Part shown: piece by piece, positions 40,026 through 48,515 of the stretch | Position numbering within the stretch: position 1 is the first letter of the stretch | Layout of the letters: every line of letters starts with the position of its first letter | NCBI GenBank assembly: GCA_041848045.1 | Contig: JBGZHY010000070.1 | Location: forward strand, 1-49,252 | Direction of reading: 5' to 3' | DNA length: 49,252 nucleotides | Source: CAKAHY01 sp041848045 | Lineage (GTDB): Bacteria > Bacillota > Clostridia > Lachnospirales > Lachnospiraceae | The notes under the pieces: model-generated | Databases searched by the model: none | What the model saw: the letters and a program-made list of their open reading frames with translations, nothing else | Told to the model about the DNA's origin: nothing | Position numbers and translations under genes: made by a program

Positions 40026-40289
40026 ATGGTTAAACAAACGGTGAAGGTAGGGAATCCAAGCGGCTTGCATTTGCGGCCGGCAGGCAATCTGTGCAAAGAG
40101 GCACTGCGTTTTGAGTCGAAAATATTTATTGTTTTTGACAACACAAGATCCAATGCCAAAAGTGTGTTGAGTGTGCTGGGCGCTTGCGTAAAGTGCGGAG
40201 ATGAAATCGAAATTGAGTGTGTGGGAAGAGATGAGAAAGAGGCACTGGAGGCGATTGTCAGTTTGATAGAGAGCGGTTTCGGAGAATAG
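40026..40289 (+). CDS. ptsH: phosphocarrier protein HPr
   Basis: An 87-residue HPr, the general phosphocarrier of the PTS. H15 in GLHLRPAG takes the phosphate from enzyme I; S46 in NAKSVLSV is the regulatory site for HPr kinase, linking HPr to CcpA-type catabolite control. AAGGAG precedes ATG 40026. It lies 23 bases after cdaR and 10 bases before ptsI; no sugar-specific PTS gene is nearby. Confidence 0.93.
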   Translation: MVKQTVKVGNPSGLHLRPAGNLCKEALRFESKIFIVFDNTRSNAKSVLSVLGACVKCGDEIEIECVGRDEKEALEAIVSLIESGFGE

Positions 40290-40299
40290 GGAGGTCGTA

Positions 40300-42009
40300 A
40301 TGGCAGTATTCGGTACGGGGGCATCAAGCGGTATAGGTATCGGCAAGGCAGTGGTGATTCGTGAAATAAAACCGGAGTTTGTGAAGCGGAATGTGACATG
40401 TGCAAAAGCGGAAGAGAAGCGTTTTTTGGAGATTCTTGACAAGACAAAGGAAGAAACTGCCCGTATGGCGGGGATTTTGGCAGACAGAGTAGGTGAAAAG
40501 GAAGCGAGTATTTTGGAAGGGCACATACTCCTGATGTCCGACCCTGCCCTGATTGATGAGATTGCAAAGATAATCAAAGCCGAGTCCGTGAATGCCGAGT
40601 TTGCGGTGGAAAGCGTCTGTGACTTATATGCCGGGATGTTTGCCTCCATGGATGATGAGCTGATGCAGCAGAGGGCGACGGATATGCATGACATTAAGCT
40701 GCGCCTGATTCGGAATTTGCTGGGCATAAGTACCCTTGATATATCCGCCTTGCCTGCGGGCAGCGTGCTGGTGGCGGAGGACTTAACACCTTCCATGACT
40801 TCGGGCTTGAATCCGGAAGCCGTACAGGGCATCGTTACAGAGCTTGGAGGCAGGACATCCCATTCCGCCATTTTGGCAAGGGCTTTGGAGATACCGGCTG
40901 TGGTGGCTTGTAAAGGGGCTCTGGAAAAGATTGCCGATGGAGATTTACTTTGCTTTAACGGAGATGCGGGAGAGGTGCATATCAATCCGGAAGCAGGGAT
41001 TTTGCAGGATTTTGAGCAGCAGAGGGAGGCTTTTCGGCAGCAGAAAAAGGAGCTGGAAAGCTATAAAGGAAAAGAAAGCAGGACAAAGGACGGACTGCGT
41101 GTGGAGCTTGCCGCCAATATCGGCAATCCGGAGGATGCACAAAAGGCGCTGGAATACGATGCGGAGGGTATCGGGCTCTTCAGAACGGAGTTTTTGTTTA
41201 TGGACAGAAGCAATGTGCCGAGTGAGGAGGAGCAGTTTGAAGCCTATAAGAAGGTGGCTGTCCTGATGCAGGGTAAGCCGGTGATTATTCGTACCCTGGA
41301 CATCGGAGGAGATAAGGAAATTCCGTACCTTGGCATTGAAAAAGATGAAAATCCGTTTTTGGGCTATCGCGCCGTTCGCCTGTGCCTGGACAGATACGAG
41401 GATTTATACAGGCCCCAGCTTAGGGCTCTGCTGCGTGCCGGCGTCTACGGGGATATCCGTATCATGATTCCCCTGGTAAGCTGCGTGGAGGAGTTGCGCA
41501 AGGTGAAGGACCTGATTGCGGGGCTATATAAGGAACTGGATGAAGAAGGGCTCGCCTATCGCAAGGACATGAAGGTCGGCGTGATGATGGAAACGGCGGC
41601 AGCTTCGTTGATTGCGGATATTCTAGCAAAAGAAGCGGACTTTTTCAGCATCGGAACCAATGATTTGACCCAGTACACCATGGCGGTGGATCGCGGCAAC
41701 AGCAAGGTATCCTACCTGTATTCCACCTATCACCCGGCGGTGCTGCGGAGCATTAAAACCATTATTCAGGCAGCCGTGAAGGAAGGTATTCCGGTGGGGA
41801 TGTGCGGCGAGGCGGCGGCGGATGAGCTGATGTTGCCTTTGCTTTTAGCCTGGGGTCTGGATGAATTTTCCATGAGCGCCGCTTCCATTTTAAAAACCAG
41901 GAAGCGGATTTTGGCGTATACAAGGGAGGAGGCGCTGCATATTGCCGAAAAAGCGCTTTCCTTTGCCACAGAGGAGGAAGTCAGAAATTATCTGAAGGAA
42001 GTATGTTAG
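40300..42009 (+). CDS. ptsI: PEP-protein phosphotransferase (enzyme I)
   Basis: A 569-residue enzyme I. The phosphorylated His is H188 in GGRTSHSAILA; the PEP-binding domain follows with EGIGLFRTEFLFM, GTNDLTQY and GMCGEAAAD carrying the catalytic Cys. It transfers phosphate from PEP to HPr. GGGAGG lies five bases before ATG 40300. The stop overlaps the next gene by 7 bases. Confidence 0.97.
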   Translation: MAVFGTGASSGIGIGKAVVIREIKPEFVKRNVTCAKAEEKRFLEILDKTKEETARMAGILADRVGEKEASILEGHILLMSDPALIDEIAKIIKAESVNAEFAVESVCDLYAGMFASMDDELMQQRATDMHDIKLRLIRNLLGISTLDISALPAGSVLVAEDLTPSMTSGLNPEAVQGIVTELGGRTSHSAILARALEIPAVVACKGALEKIADGDLLCFNGDAGEVHINPEAGILQDFEQQREAFRQQKKELESYKGKESRTKDGLRVELAANIGNPEDAQKALEYDAEGIGLFRTEFLFMDRSNVPSEEEQFEAYKKVAVLMQGKPVIIRTLDIGGDKEIPYLGIEKDENPFLGYRAVRLCLDRYEDLYRPQLRALLRAGVYGDIRIMIPLVSCVEELRKVKDLIAGLYKELDEEGLAYRKDMKVGVMMETAAASLIADILAKEADFFSIGTNDLTQYTMAVDRGNSKVSYLYSTYHPAVLRSIKTIIQAAVKEGIPVGMCGEAAADELMLPLLLAWGLDEFSMSAASILKTRKRILAYTREEALHIAEKALSFATEEEVRNYLKEVC

Positions 42010-43364
42010 TATACATGATTGCAGTGCTGACAAGCTTGGGACTTAGCCGGGTAAGTATGTATAGCTTATCCGGTTTTGTTTTCATTTTGTCAGCCGGATA
42101 TTTATATTATCAAGAGTATAAACAATCGGGAAAAAAGGTACAGCTGCGGGGGATTTTCCTCTTAAGCTTTGTCGGCGGGCAGGGCATTTCCGCTCTCAAG
42201 CTTTCGTTTTTGCAAAAAGACTGGGATACGCGGACTTGGCTTTGCTTTGCCCTTGCGGTGCTGTCTTTTTACTACGCCTATGAATACGGGATGTACCGTC
42301 ACGGGAAGGCGCTTAAAAATGCCGCAGAAGAGGACTTTGCCTTATCCGAAAAGGGCAGAAAGGGACTCTCGGCTGCCGTCTGTTTGTTGTGCCTTATTTC
42401 TCTGCTTGCCTTTATGATAGAGGCGAGTCTGCTGGGTTATGTACCCCTCTTTGTGTATGGAGTACCCCATGCTTATTCCTATTTTCATATTTCAGGTCTG
42501 CATTATTTTACGGTATCCTGCGTTTTGGTGCCGGCGATGGGGCTGATTTATTTTTTGTCCGACCCGCGTTTTTGCCTGAGAGAGGGAGAGAAGCCCTCCT
42601 TTTCTCTACTGCTTGGCAAGCTGCGGGGACTGCGTTTGCAGTTGCGGGACTGTGCGGTTTTGCTTTCTGTGGCGGTGGCGCTGTTGATTCCGATTTTGCT
42701 GGTTTCCCGATTTCAGTTTATGTTTGCGGTGTTGGTGGCGGCGGTGACCTTTCTGGCCTTAAAAAGAAATGTTTCCCTGCTGCTTTTGCTGCCTGCCTTT
42801 GCCTGTATCTTGCCGATATATGTGCTGCTGACGGTGGCACGCAGTCACGATATCGCTTATTTAAACGGTATTTTTGAGATGAAAGGGAATTTTCCGATTT
42901 TTATCAGCCAACCTTATATTTATGTGGCAAATAATTATGATAATTTTAATGCCATGGTGGAAAATCTGACCGAGCACAGCTGGGGCTTGAAGATGCTCTT
43001 TCCGGTATTTGCCTTTACGGGTTTGAAATTTGTGCTGGCGGATATGCTGAGCTTTCCGCTTTTTGTGACAAAGACGGAATTGACGACCCTGACGCTGATT
43101 TATGATGCCTATTATGATTTCGGTATTCCGGGCATCGTGCTTTTGTGCGGACTTTTGGGCTATTTGGCTTTTCGGCTGGAGAATGCCAAGGTGAAAAATC
43201 CCATTTTTTATTTGATTTATGCGCAGATTTTATTATATTTTCTGCTGTCTTTTTTTACGACATGGTTCAGCAATCCCACAACCTGGTTTTACCTGGGCCT
43301 TAGTTTGATGATTTATTACGGCATAGAAAGGTATGAAAAAAGGAATGAAGGAAAACAGGGATAA
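42003..43364 (+). CDS. Wzy-like oligosaccharide repeat unit polymerase / O-antigen polymerase-type membrane protein
   Basis: A 453-residue protein with about eleven membrane segments and a larger loop between residues ~270 and 370, the layout of O-antigen polymerases and ligases. VSRFQF in mid-protein resembles the conserved Arg-containing loop of oligosaccharide repeat unit polymerases. No other polysaccharide assembly gene adjoins it; glf at 28075 is the nearest. It overlaps ptsI by 7 bases and cbiF by 32 bases, so it is embedded in the operon. Activity is inferred from topology. Confidence 0.65.
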   Translation: MLVYMIAVLTSLGLSRVSMYSLSGFVFILSAGYLYYQEYKQSGKKVQLRGIFLLSFVGGQGISALKLSFLQKDWDTRTWLCFALAVLSFYYAYEYGMYRHGKALKNAAEEDFALSEKGRKGLSAAVCLLCLISLLAFMIEASLLGYVPLFVYGVPHAYSYFHISGLHYFTVSCVLVPAMGLIYFLSDPRFCLREGEKPSFSLLLGKLRGLRLQLRDCAVLLSVAVALLIPILLVSRFQFMFAVLVAAVTFLALKRNVSLLLLLPAFACILPIYVLLTVARSHDIAYLNGIFEMKGNFPIFISQPYIYVANNYDNFNAMVENLTEHSWGLKMLFPVFAFTGLKFVLADMLSFPLFVTKTELTTLTLIYDAYYDFGIPGIVLLCGLLGYLAFRLENAKVKNPIFYLIYAQILLYFLLSFFTTWFSNPTTWFYLGLSLMIYYGIERYEKRNEGKQG

Positions 43365-44142
43365 GAAGAGGGGGGTATATTTCATCGGTGCGGGGCCCGG
43401 CGACCCGGAGCTCATCAGCATCAAGGGAAAACGACTGATTGACGAAGCGGATCTCATTATATATGCCGGTTCTTTGGTCAACCCCGAAGTGCTTCGGGAT
43501 GCCAAGGCGGGAGCAAAGATTTACAATTCGGCTAAGCTGCATCTGGGAGAGGTTCTGGATCTGATGACGGAGGCGGTTCGAGCCGGACAGACCGTAGCGA
43601 GGGTGCATACGGGCGATCCTTCCCTTTACGGCGCTATACGGGAGCAGATGGATGCCTTGGATGCAAGGGGGATTTCCTATGAGGTGGTGCCGGGCATCAG
43701 CTCCTTTTTGGCTGCCGCTGCGGCACTGCAAAAGGAATATACCCTGCCGGGCGTAAGCCAGACCCTGATTTTGACCCGTATGGAGGGCAGGACGCCGGTG
43801 CCGGAAAAAGAAAGCATAGAAGCTTTGGCACGGCACGGCGCCAGTATGGCTATTTTTTTAAGCATCGGAAAAATAGAGGAATTAAGTAAAAGATTGCAGA
43901 CCGCTTATCCTCCGGAAACGCCGGCTGCCGTTGTATACAAGGCTTCCTGGGAGGAGCAGAAGATCCTGCGGGGAACCTTGGACAATATAGCGGCGCTGGT
44001 GAAGGAAGCCGGTATTGAAAAAACGGCTTTAACGGTGGTGGGCAACTTTTTGGGGGATGAATATGCCCTATCCAAGCTCTACGATAAACATTTTTCCCAT
44101 GAATACAGAAAAGCGGAGGGGGAGCATGAAGGAAAGCGATAA
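43333..44142 (+). CDS. cbiF: cobalt-precorrin-4 C11-methyltransferase
   Basis: A 269-residue SAM-dependent tetrapyrrole methylase. GAGPGDPELIS (19-29), IIYAGSLVNPEVL, HTGDPSLYGAIREQM and VVPGISSFLAAAAAL are characteristic of CbiF/CobM, which methylates C11 in corrin synthesis. ATG 43333 overlaps the polymerase gene by 32 bases; the next ATG (43345) is possible, since the family usually begins close to the VYFIGAG strand. cbiC, cbiP and cobD follow. Confidence 0.92.
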   Translation: MKKGMKENRDKKRGVYFIGAGPGDPELISIKGKRLIDEADLIIYAGSLVNPEVLRDAKAGAKIYNSAKLHLGEVLDLMTEAVRAGQTVARVHTGDPSLYGAIREQMDALDARGISYEVVPGISSFLAAAAALQKEYTLPGVSQTLILTRMEGRTPVPEKESIEALARHGASMAIFLSIGKIEELSKRLQTAYPPETPAAVVYKASWEEQKILRGTLDNIAALVKEAGIEKTALTVVGNFLGDEYALSKLYDKHFSHEYRKAEGEHEGKR

Positions 44143-45217
44143 GCTGCATGGCGGACGGGTGTTGGATATTGCCGCATCAAAGGGCGTTGCCCCGAAGGAG
44201 CTCCTGGATTTTTCCGCCAATATCAGTCCCTTCGGTCCGGAGGAAAGCCTGCAAAACCGTATTCGAGCGGGTATAGAGGAGCTTCAGCACTACCCCTCAA
44301 CAGACAGGGAAAAGCTTTGCGCCCCGGTAGGAAAGATACATGGGGTGGAGGCTAAGCACATCTATTTGGGAAACGGTGCGGCTGATGTGATTTATAAGCT
44401 GGCGGCAATGCTTGCTGCAGGCGGAAAAAAGCTTCGTGTGCTGGTAACGGCGCCGGGTTTTGCGGAATATGAGAAGGCTTTTGCCCCTTACAGGCAGGCA
44501 GAGATTGTATATTATCCTTTGGACAGACAGGATATGTGTGTGAAAGAAGATATTTTTTCCTTTTTGCAGGATGTGGATGTATTTTTTTTATGCAGTCCCA
44601 ACAATCCGACGGGGAAGCTGACGGAGGGGGGGCTTTTGCATCGTATCATGCAACTTTGCGAGCGGCAGAAAAAGGTCTTGATACTGGATGAATGTTTTAT
44701 GGACTTTTGCCAGGAAGATGCGGGAGGCAGTATTCCCCGGATTCACCGTTACCGGCAGCTTGTGGTTTTGCGCTCTTTTACGAAGCTTTTTGCCATACCG
44801 GGGCTGCGCTTAGGTTATGCTTTGACGGGGCGGGAGGACTGGATAGAAAATCTGGAGGCGCTTACGCCGGCCTGGCACTTAAACAGTCTTTCCGCCGGAA
44901 TCCTGCCGCTTTTGTCGGAGTTGTACGAAGGGGTACGGGAGAAAAACCGCAGGCTTCTTGCCGCAGAGCGCCCCTATATGCAGGAAGCGCTGCGAGCTTT
45001 GGGTCTGCAGGTGTATGATACGGATGCCAATTTCTTATTGTTTAAGGCAGAGGAGAAGCCGGAGAAGAGCCTTGCGCAGGCGCTGCTTGCCCGAAATATA
45101 CTACTGCGTTCCTGCGACAATTTCAGGGGGCTGGGCGGGGGTTATTATCGAAGCGCCATTCGTACGCACGAAGAGAATAGGGTGTTGATTGCGGCAATCA
45201 GGGAGTATTTTTCATGA
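44126..45217 (+). CDS. cobD: threonine-phosphate decarboxylase, CobD type
   Basis: A 363-residue PLP enzyme of the aminotransferase class I fold. HGGRV at the N terminus, LDFSANISPFGP, SPNNPTGKL, and the PLP lysine in RSFTKLFAIPGLRLGY. It makes (R)-1-amino-2-propanol phosphate for the cobalamin nucleotide loop. Histidinol-phosphate aminotransferase is a near relative, but the start motif and cobalamin context favour CobD. ATG 44126 after GGAGGGGGA overlaps cbiF by 17 bases. Confidence 0.88.
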   Translation: MKESDKLHGGRVLDIAASKGVAPKELLDFSANISPFGPEESLQNRIRAGIEELQHYPSTDREKLCAPVGKIHGVEAKHIYLGNGAADVIYKLAAMLAAGGKKLRVLVTAPGFAEYEKAFAPYRQAEIVYYPLDRQDMCVKEDIFSFLQDVDVFFLCSPNNPTGKLTEGGLLHRIMQLCERQKKVLILDECFMDFCQEDAGGSIPRIHRYRQLVVLRSFTKLFAIPGLRLGYALTGREDWIENLEALTPAWHLNSLSAGILPLLSELYEGVREKNRRLLAAERPYMQEALRALGLQVYDTDANFLLFKAEEKPEKSLAQALLARNILLRSCDNFRGLGGGYYRSAIRTHEENRVLIAAIREYFS

Positions 45218-46698
45218 AAGCAATGATGGTTTTGGGGACAAGCTCCAATGCGGGCAAGAGTTTTATTACGGCGGGGATTTTGCGGGTGTTAAAGCAAGAC
45301 GGCTACAAGGTATGCCCCTTTAAGTCCCAGAATATGGCTTTAAATTCCTATATCACGCAGGAAGGGCACGAAATCGGGCGTGCCCAGGCCATGCAGGCGG
45401 AAGCGGCGGGCATTAAACCCAGCGTGTATATGAATCCGATTTTGCTAAAACCCAATTCGGATACAGGTTCCCAGGTGATTATAAAGGGCAAAGCCGTAGG
45501 CAATATGACGGCAAAGGAATACTTTGCCAGGAAGAAGGAGTATATCCCGCATATCAAGGCCGCCTATGAGGCTTTGGCTAAGGAGTATGAGGTTTGTATC
45601 GTAGAGGGAGCAGGCTCTCCGGCAGAGATCAATCTTAAGGAAAATGATATAGTAAATATGGGTCTGGCTGATATAATAGACTGTAATGCCATTTTGGTGG
45701 GAGATATTGACAGGGGCGGCGTTTTTGCTTCTCTGTACGGTACGGTGGAGCTTTTGGAAGAGCGGGAAAAGGCGCGTATCCGGGGTCTGCTCATCAACAA
45801 ATTTCGGGGAGATGTGCGGATTCTGGAGCCGGGTTTGCGGATGATAGAGAGCAGACTGGGAAAGAAGGTTTTGGGGGCGGTGCCCATGGCAAAAATAGAT
45901 GTGGCGGATGAGGACAGCTTAAGCGGCAGATTATACGGAGATACAAAGGCGGGAGTCCTGGATATTGCGGTGGTGCATTTACCCCATATTTCCAATTTTA
46001 CGGACTTTGATCCTTTTTCCCGTTTTGCGGGAATCAGCCTTCGTTACGTACGGGAGGCGAGGGATTTCGGCAGCCCGGATCTGGTGATTTTGCCGGGAAC
46101 CAAAAATACCGGCAGGGATTTGCTGCATATTCGTCAAAACGGTATAGAAGCATTGATACAAAAGCATGCCGCCGCCGGCAGGGCGCTGATCGGCATCTGC
46201 GGCGGCTACCAGATGCTGGGACAGAGTCTGGAGGATCCCTACGGCGTAGAATCGGGCTTGCATATCGAGGGTATGAAACTGCTGCCGGCAAAAACCACCT
46301 TTGCCAGAGAGAAAAGAAGCGTACAGACAAAGGCGGTGTTTTGTCGAAAAAGAGGTTTGCTGGCAGGCATTTCTCCGGAACAAGTAGAGGGCTATGAAAT
46401 CCACATGGGAAAAACCGAAGCACTCGGAGGAGCGGAATGGATATACAGCCTGGGAGGCGGACTTTATGACGGACTGATGAATGAGAGGGGCAATGTATTC
46501 GGCACTTACCTGCACGGTTTATTCGACAATGAGGTTTTTTGTCATGAGCTTTTGCAGGGCATTGCCGCAGAGAAGGGACTAAGCCTGGACAGACCGCCGG
46601 ACAGGGCGAGTTATATCGAAAGGGAATACGACAAACTGGCGGATTTGATTCGCCGTCATGTGGATATGCAAGAAATTTACAGAATTATCGGATTGTAA
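45214..46698 (+). CDS. cbiP: adenosylcobyric acid synthase
   Basis: A 494-residue amidotransferase that amidates four carboxylates of the corrin ring (CobQ/CbiP). ATP-binding GTSSNAGKS (8-16), FKSQNMALNSY, GDIDRGGVFAS, then a type 1 glutaminase domain with nucleophile C329 in GICGGYQMLG and H434 in YLHGLFDN. ATG 45214 overlaps cobD by 4 bases. Confidence 0.95.
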   Translation: MKAMMVLGTSSNAGKSFITAGILRVLKQDGYKVCPFKSQNMALNSYITQEGHEIGRAQAMQAEAAGIKPSVYMNPILLKPNSDTGSQVIIKGKAVGNMTAKEYFARKKEYIPHIKAAYEALAKEYEVCIVEGAGSPAEINLKENDIVNMGLADIIDCNAILVGDIDRGGVFASLYGTVELLEEREKARIRGLLINKFRGDVRILEPGLRMIESRLGKKVLGAVPMAKIDVADEDSLSGRLYGDTKAGVLDIAVVHLPHISNFTDFDPFSRFAGISLRYVREARDFGSPDLVILPGTKNTGRDLLHIRQNGIEALIQKHAAAGRALIGICGGYQMLGQSLEDPYGVESGLHIEGMKLLPAKTTFAREKRSVQTKAVFCRKRGLLAGISPEQVEGYEIHMGKTEALGGAEWIYSLGGGLYDGLMNERGNVFGTYLHGLFDNEVFCHELLQGIAAEKGLSLDRPPDRASYIEREYDKLADLIRRHVDMQEIYRIIGL

Positions 46699-46711
46699 GG
46701 ATGGAGCGAGT

Positions 46712-47371
46712 ATGCTGGAAAATATAGAAATTGTAGAGCCTGCCTTGATTGAACAAAGAAGCATGGAAATCATTGAAAGCGAAATGCGCAAAGAGGTACT
46801 GCAGGCATACGGCAAGGAGGAGCTGAAGGTGCTGAAGCGCTGTATCCATACGGCGGCAGATTTTGATTATCAGGATAATCTGGTGTTTCATCAGGATGCG
46901 CTGCCCAGAGCCTTTGCTTTATTTGCAGATAAGGTTATGATTGTAACGGATACGGGTATGGCGATGGCGGGCATCAATAAAACGGTGCTGGCCAAGCTGG
47001 GAGCGGAAGTGAAAAACTTTATTGCGGATGCGGATGTGGTGCGGGAGGCAAAGGAGCGGGGGCTGACCCGTGCGGCGATTTCCATGGAAAAGGCGGCGGC
47101 GTGGAAGAAGAGTCATCCGGAGTACAAGGTGATTTGCGCCGTAGGAAATGCCCCCACAGCCCTGATCCGCCTGTATGAGATGATAGAGGAGGGCAGCTTT
47201 GTGCCGGATTTCATCGTTGCCGTGCCGGTGGGCTTTGTCAATGTGGTGGAATCCAAGGAGCTGATTTTAAAAACCAAGGTGCCCGCCATTGTGGCAAGAG
47301 GGCGGAAAGGCGGCAGCAATATCTGTGCCGCCGTCATCAACGCGATTATATATCAGCTGGAGGAGCGCTAA
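46712..47371 (+). CDS. cbiC: cobalt-precorrin-8 methylmutase
   Basis: A 219-residue CbiC/CobH protein that moves the C11 methyl group to C12. The catalytic His is H46 in CIHTAADFDY, with VGNAPTALIRL and VPVGFVNVVESKE further on. The start ATG 46712 has GGAG a few bases upstream. It begins 13 bases after cbiP and is the last recognisable cobalamin gene in the window. Confidence 0.94.
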   Translation: MLENIEIVEPALIEQRSMEIIESEMRKEVLQAYGKEELKVLKRCIHTAADFDYQDNLVFHQDALPRAFALFADKVMIVTDTGMAMAGINKTVLAKLGAEVKNFIADADVVREAKERGLTRAAISMEKAAAWKKSHPEYKVICAVGNAPTALIRLYEMIEEGSFVPDFIVAVPVGFVNVVESKELILKTKVPAIVARGRKGGSNICAAVINAIIYQLEER

Positions 47372-47377
47372 GAGTTT

Positions 47378-48490
47378 ATGAATGCGGCGGAAATTGCAGA
47401 AATCAGGAAACAATTTAAAAAGGACAGCAATCTGATTACCAGGATTGTCGGCTGTTACGTGGACGGAGAAAAGGCGATTAAATGCGTACAGAAAGACGCC
47501 TTTTATGCCTTGGCTGAGGAGGACGCTTTCAAGTATGAGGAAATTTTCAGGAAAAGCTTATCCGGTGTTCCCGGCAGAAATCTGCTTAGCCTGGATGTCA
47601 AGGGCTCGGCAGCAGAGGAGGGCGGTGCCGGAGATTTTCTATACAGACTGCGGCAAAGCGCCTTGGAAGATGATGCTTTGTTGGAGCAGTTTTTTCAAAA
47701 GGTCATCTCTTCCTACGACTATCCGGAAAATTATTTCATTATTTTGATTGATTTGGTATATGATATACCGGGAAAAACAAGCGACAGGCAGTTGCTGGAG
47801 GACGGCGGCGAGGAAGTGTATCACGGACTTTTGTGCAGCATTTGCCCGGTGAAGTTGAGCAAAGCGGGGCTGGGCTATAATGCAGTCAAAAACAGCATTG
47901 AAAACAGAATCAGGGATTGGATTGTGGACGCCCCTATGCAGGCTTTTTTATTCCCGCGCTTTCGGGACAGGAGCACGGATATTCACGGGGTTTTATATTA
48001 CAGCAAGAAGAGCGATGAGCTGATGCCGGATTTTATTGCGGAGATGTTCGACGCTAAGGCGCCGTTAAGCGCAGGAAAGCAGAAGGAGAGCGTATTGTCA
48101 TCCCTGCAGCAGGCGGCAGGCGAGGATTTAAATGTGGAGGTGCTTACCCGGGTGTATGAAAACCTGACGCGTATGCTGCAGGAGCACGATGAAAGCGAAG
48201 AGCCGCTGCGTCTGCAAAAGGCGGATATGCTGAAGGTTTTGGAAGAGTCAGGAGCGGACAGTGCCTGTATTGAGCGTTATGAAAGGAATGAGGAGGCGGA
48301 TACGGAGGTTTTGGCAAAGAATATTGCAGACAGCAAAAAGCTGGAGATGAAAAGACCGGGTATCAGCATCAAAGTGGAAACGGAATATGCCCATCTTGTG
48401 GAAAGCAAGGTGGTGGACGGAAGGAAATGTCTGGTGATTGCCGCGGATGACGGGGTGGAAATCAACGGGATTCAGGTGAGGACGCTGTAA
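47378..48490 (+). CDS. DUF4317 family protein
   Basis: A 370-residue soluble protein recognised as DUF4317 by the N terminus (EIAEIRKQFKKDSNLITRIVGCYVDGEK) and overall length; the family is found mainly in Clostridia and its function is unknown. The middle is acidic and helical. The final 45 residues form a small beta domain (ISIKVETEYAHLVESKVVDG). It starts 6 bases after cbiC, with GGAGG about 15 bases upstream, so it may still be in the same transcript. Confidence 0.8.
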   Translation: MNAAEIAEIRKQFKKDSNLITRIVGCYVDGEKAIKCVQKDAFYALAEEDAFKYEEIFRKSLSGVPGRNLLSLDVKGSAAEEGGAGDFLYRLRQSALEDDALLEQFFQKVISSYDYPENYFIILIDLVYDIPGKTSDRQLLEDGGEEVYHGLLCSICPVKLSKAGLGYNAVKNSIENRIRDWIVDAPMQAFLFPRFRDRSTDIHGVLYYSKKSDELMPDFIAEMFDAKAPLSAGKQKESVLSSLQQAAGEDLNVEVLTRVYENLTRMLQEHDESEEPLRLQKADMLKVLEESGADSACIERYERNEEADTEVLAKNIADSKKLEMKRPGISIKVETEYAHLVESKVVDGRKCLVIAADDGVEINGIQVRTL

Positions 48491-48515
48491 GAAAAGCGGC
48501 TTGGAGAAGGGATAT

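Noticed and set aside
39912..40985. 357-residue - strand frame
   Set aside because: Antisense of the cdaR end, ptsH and ptsI; no start signal or family likeness.
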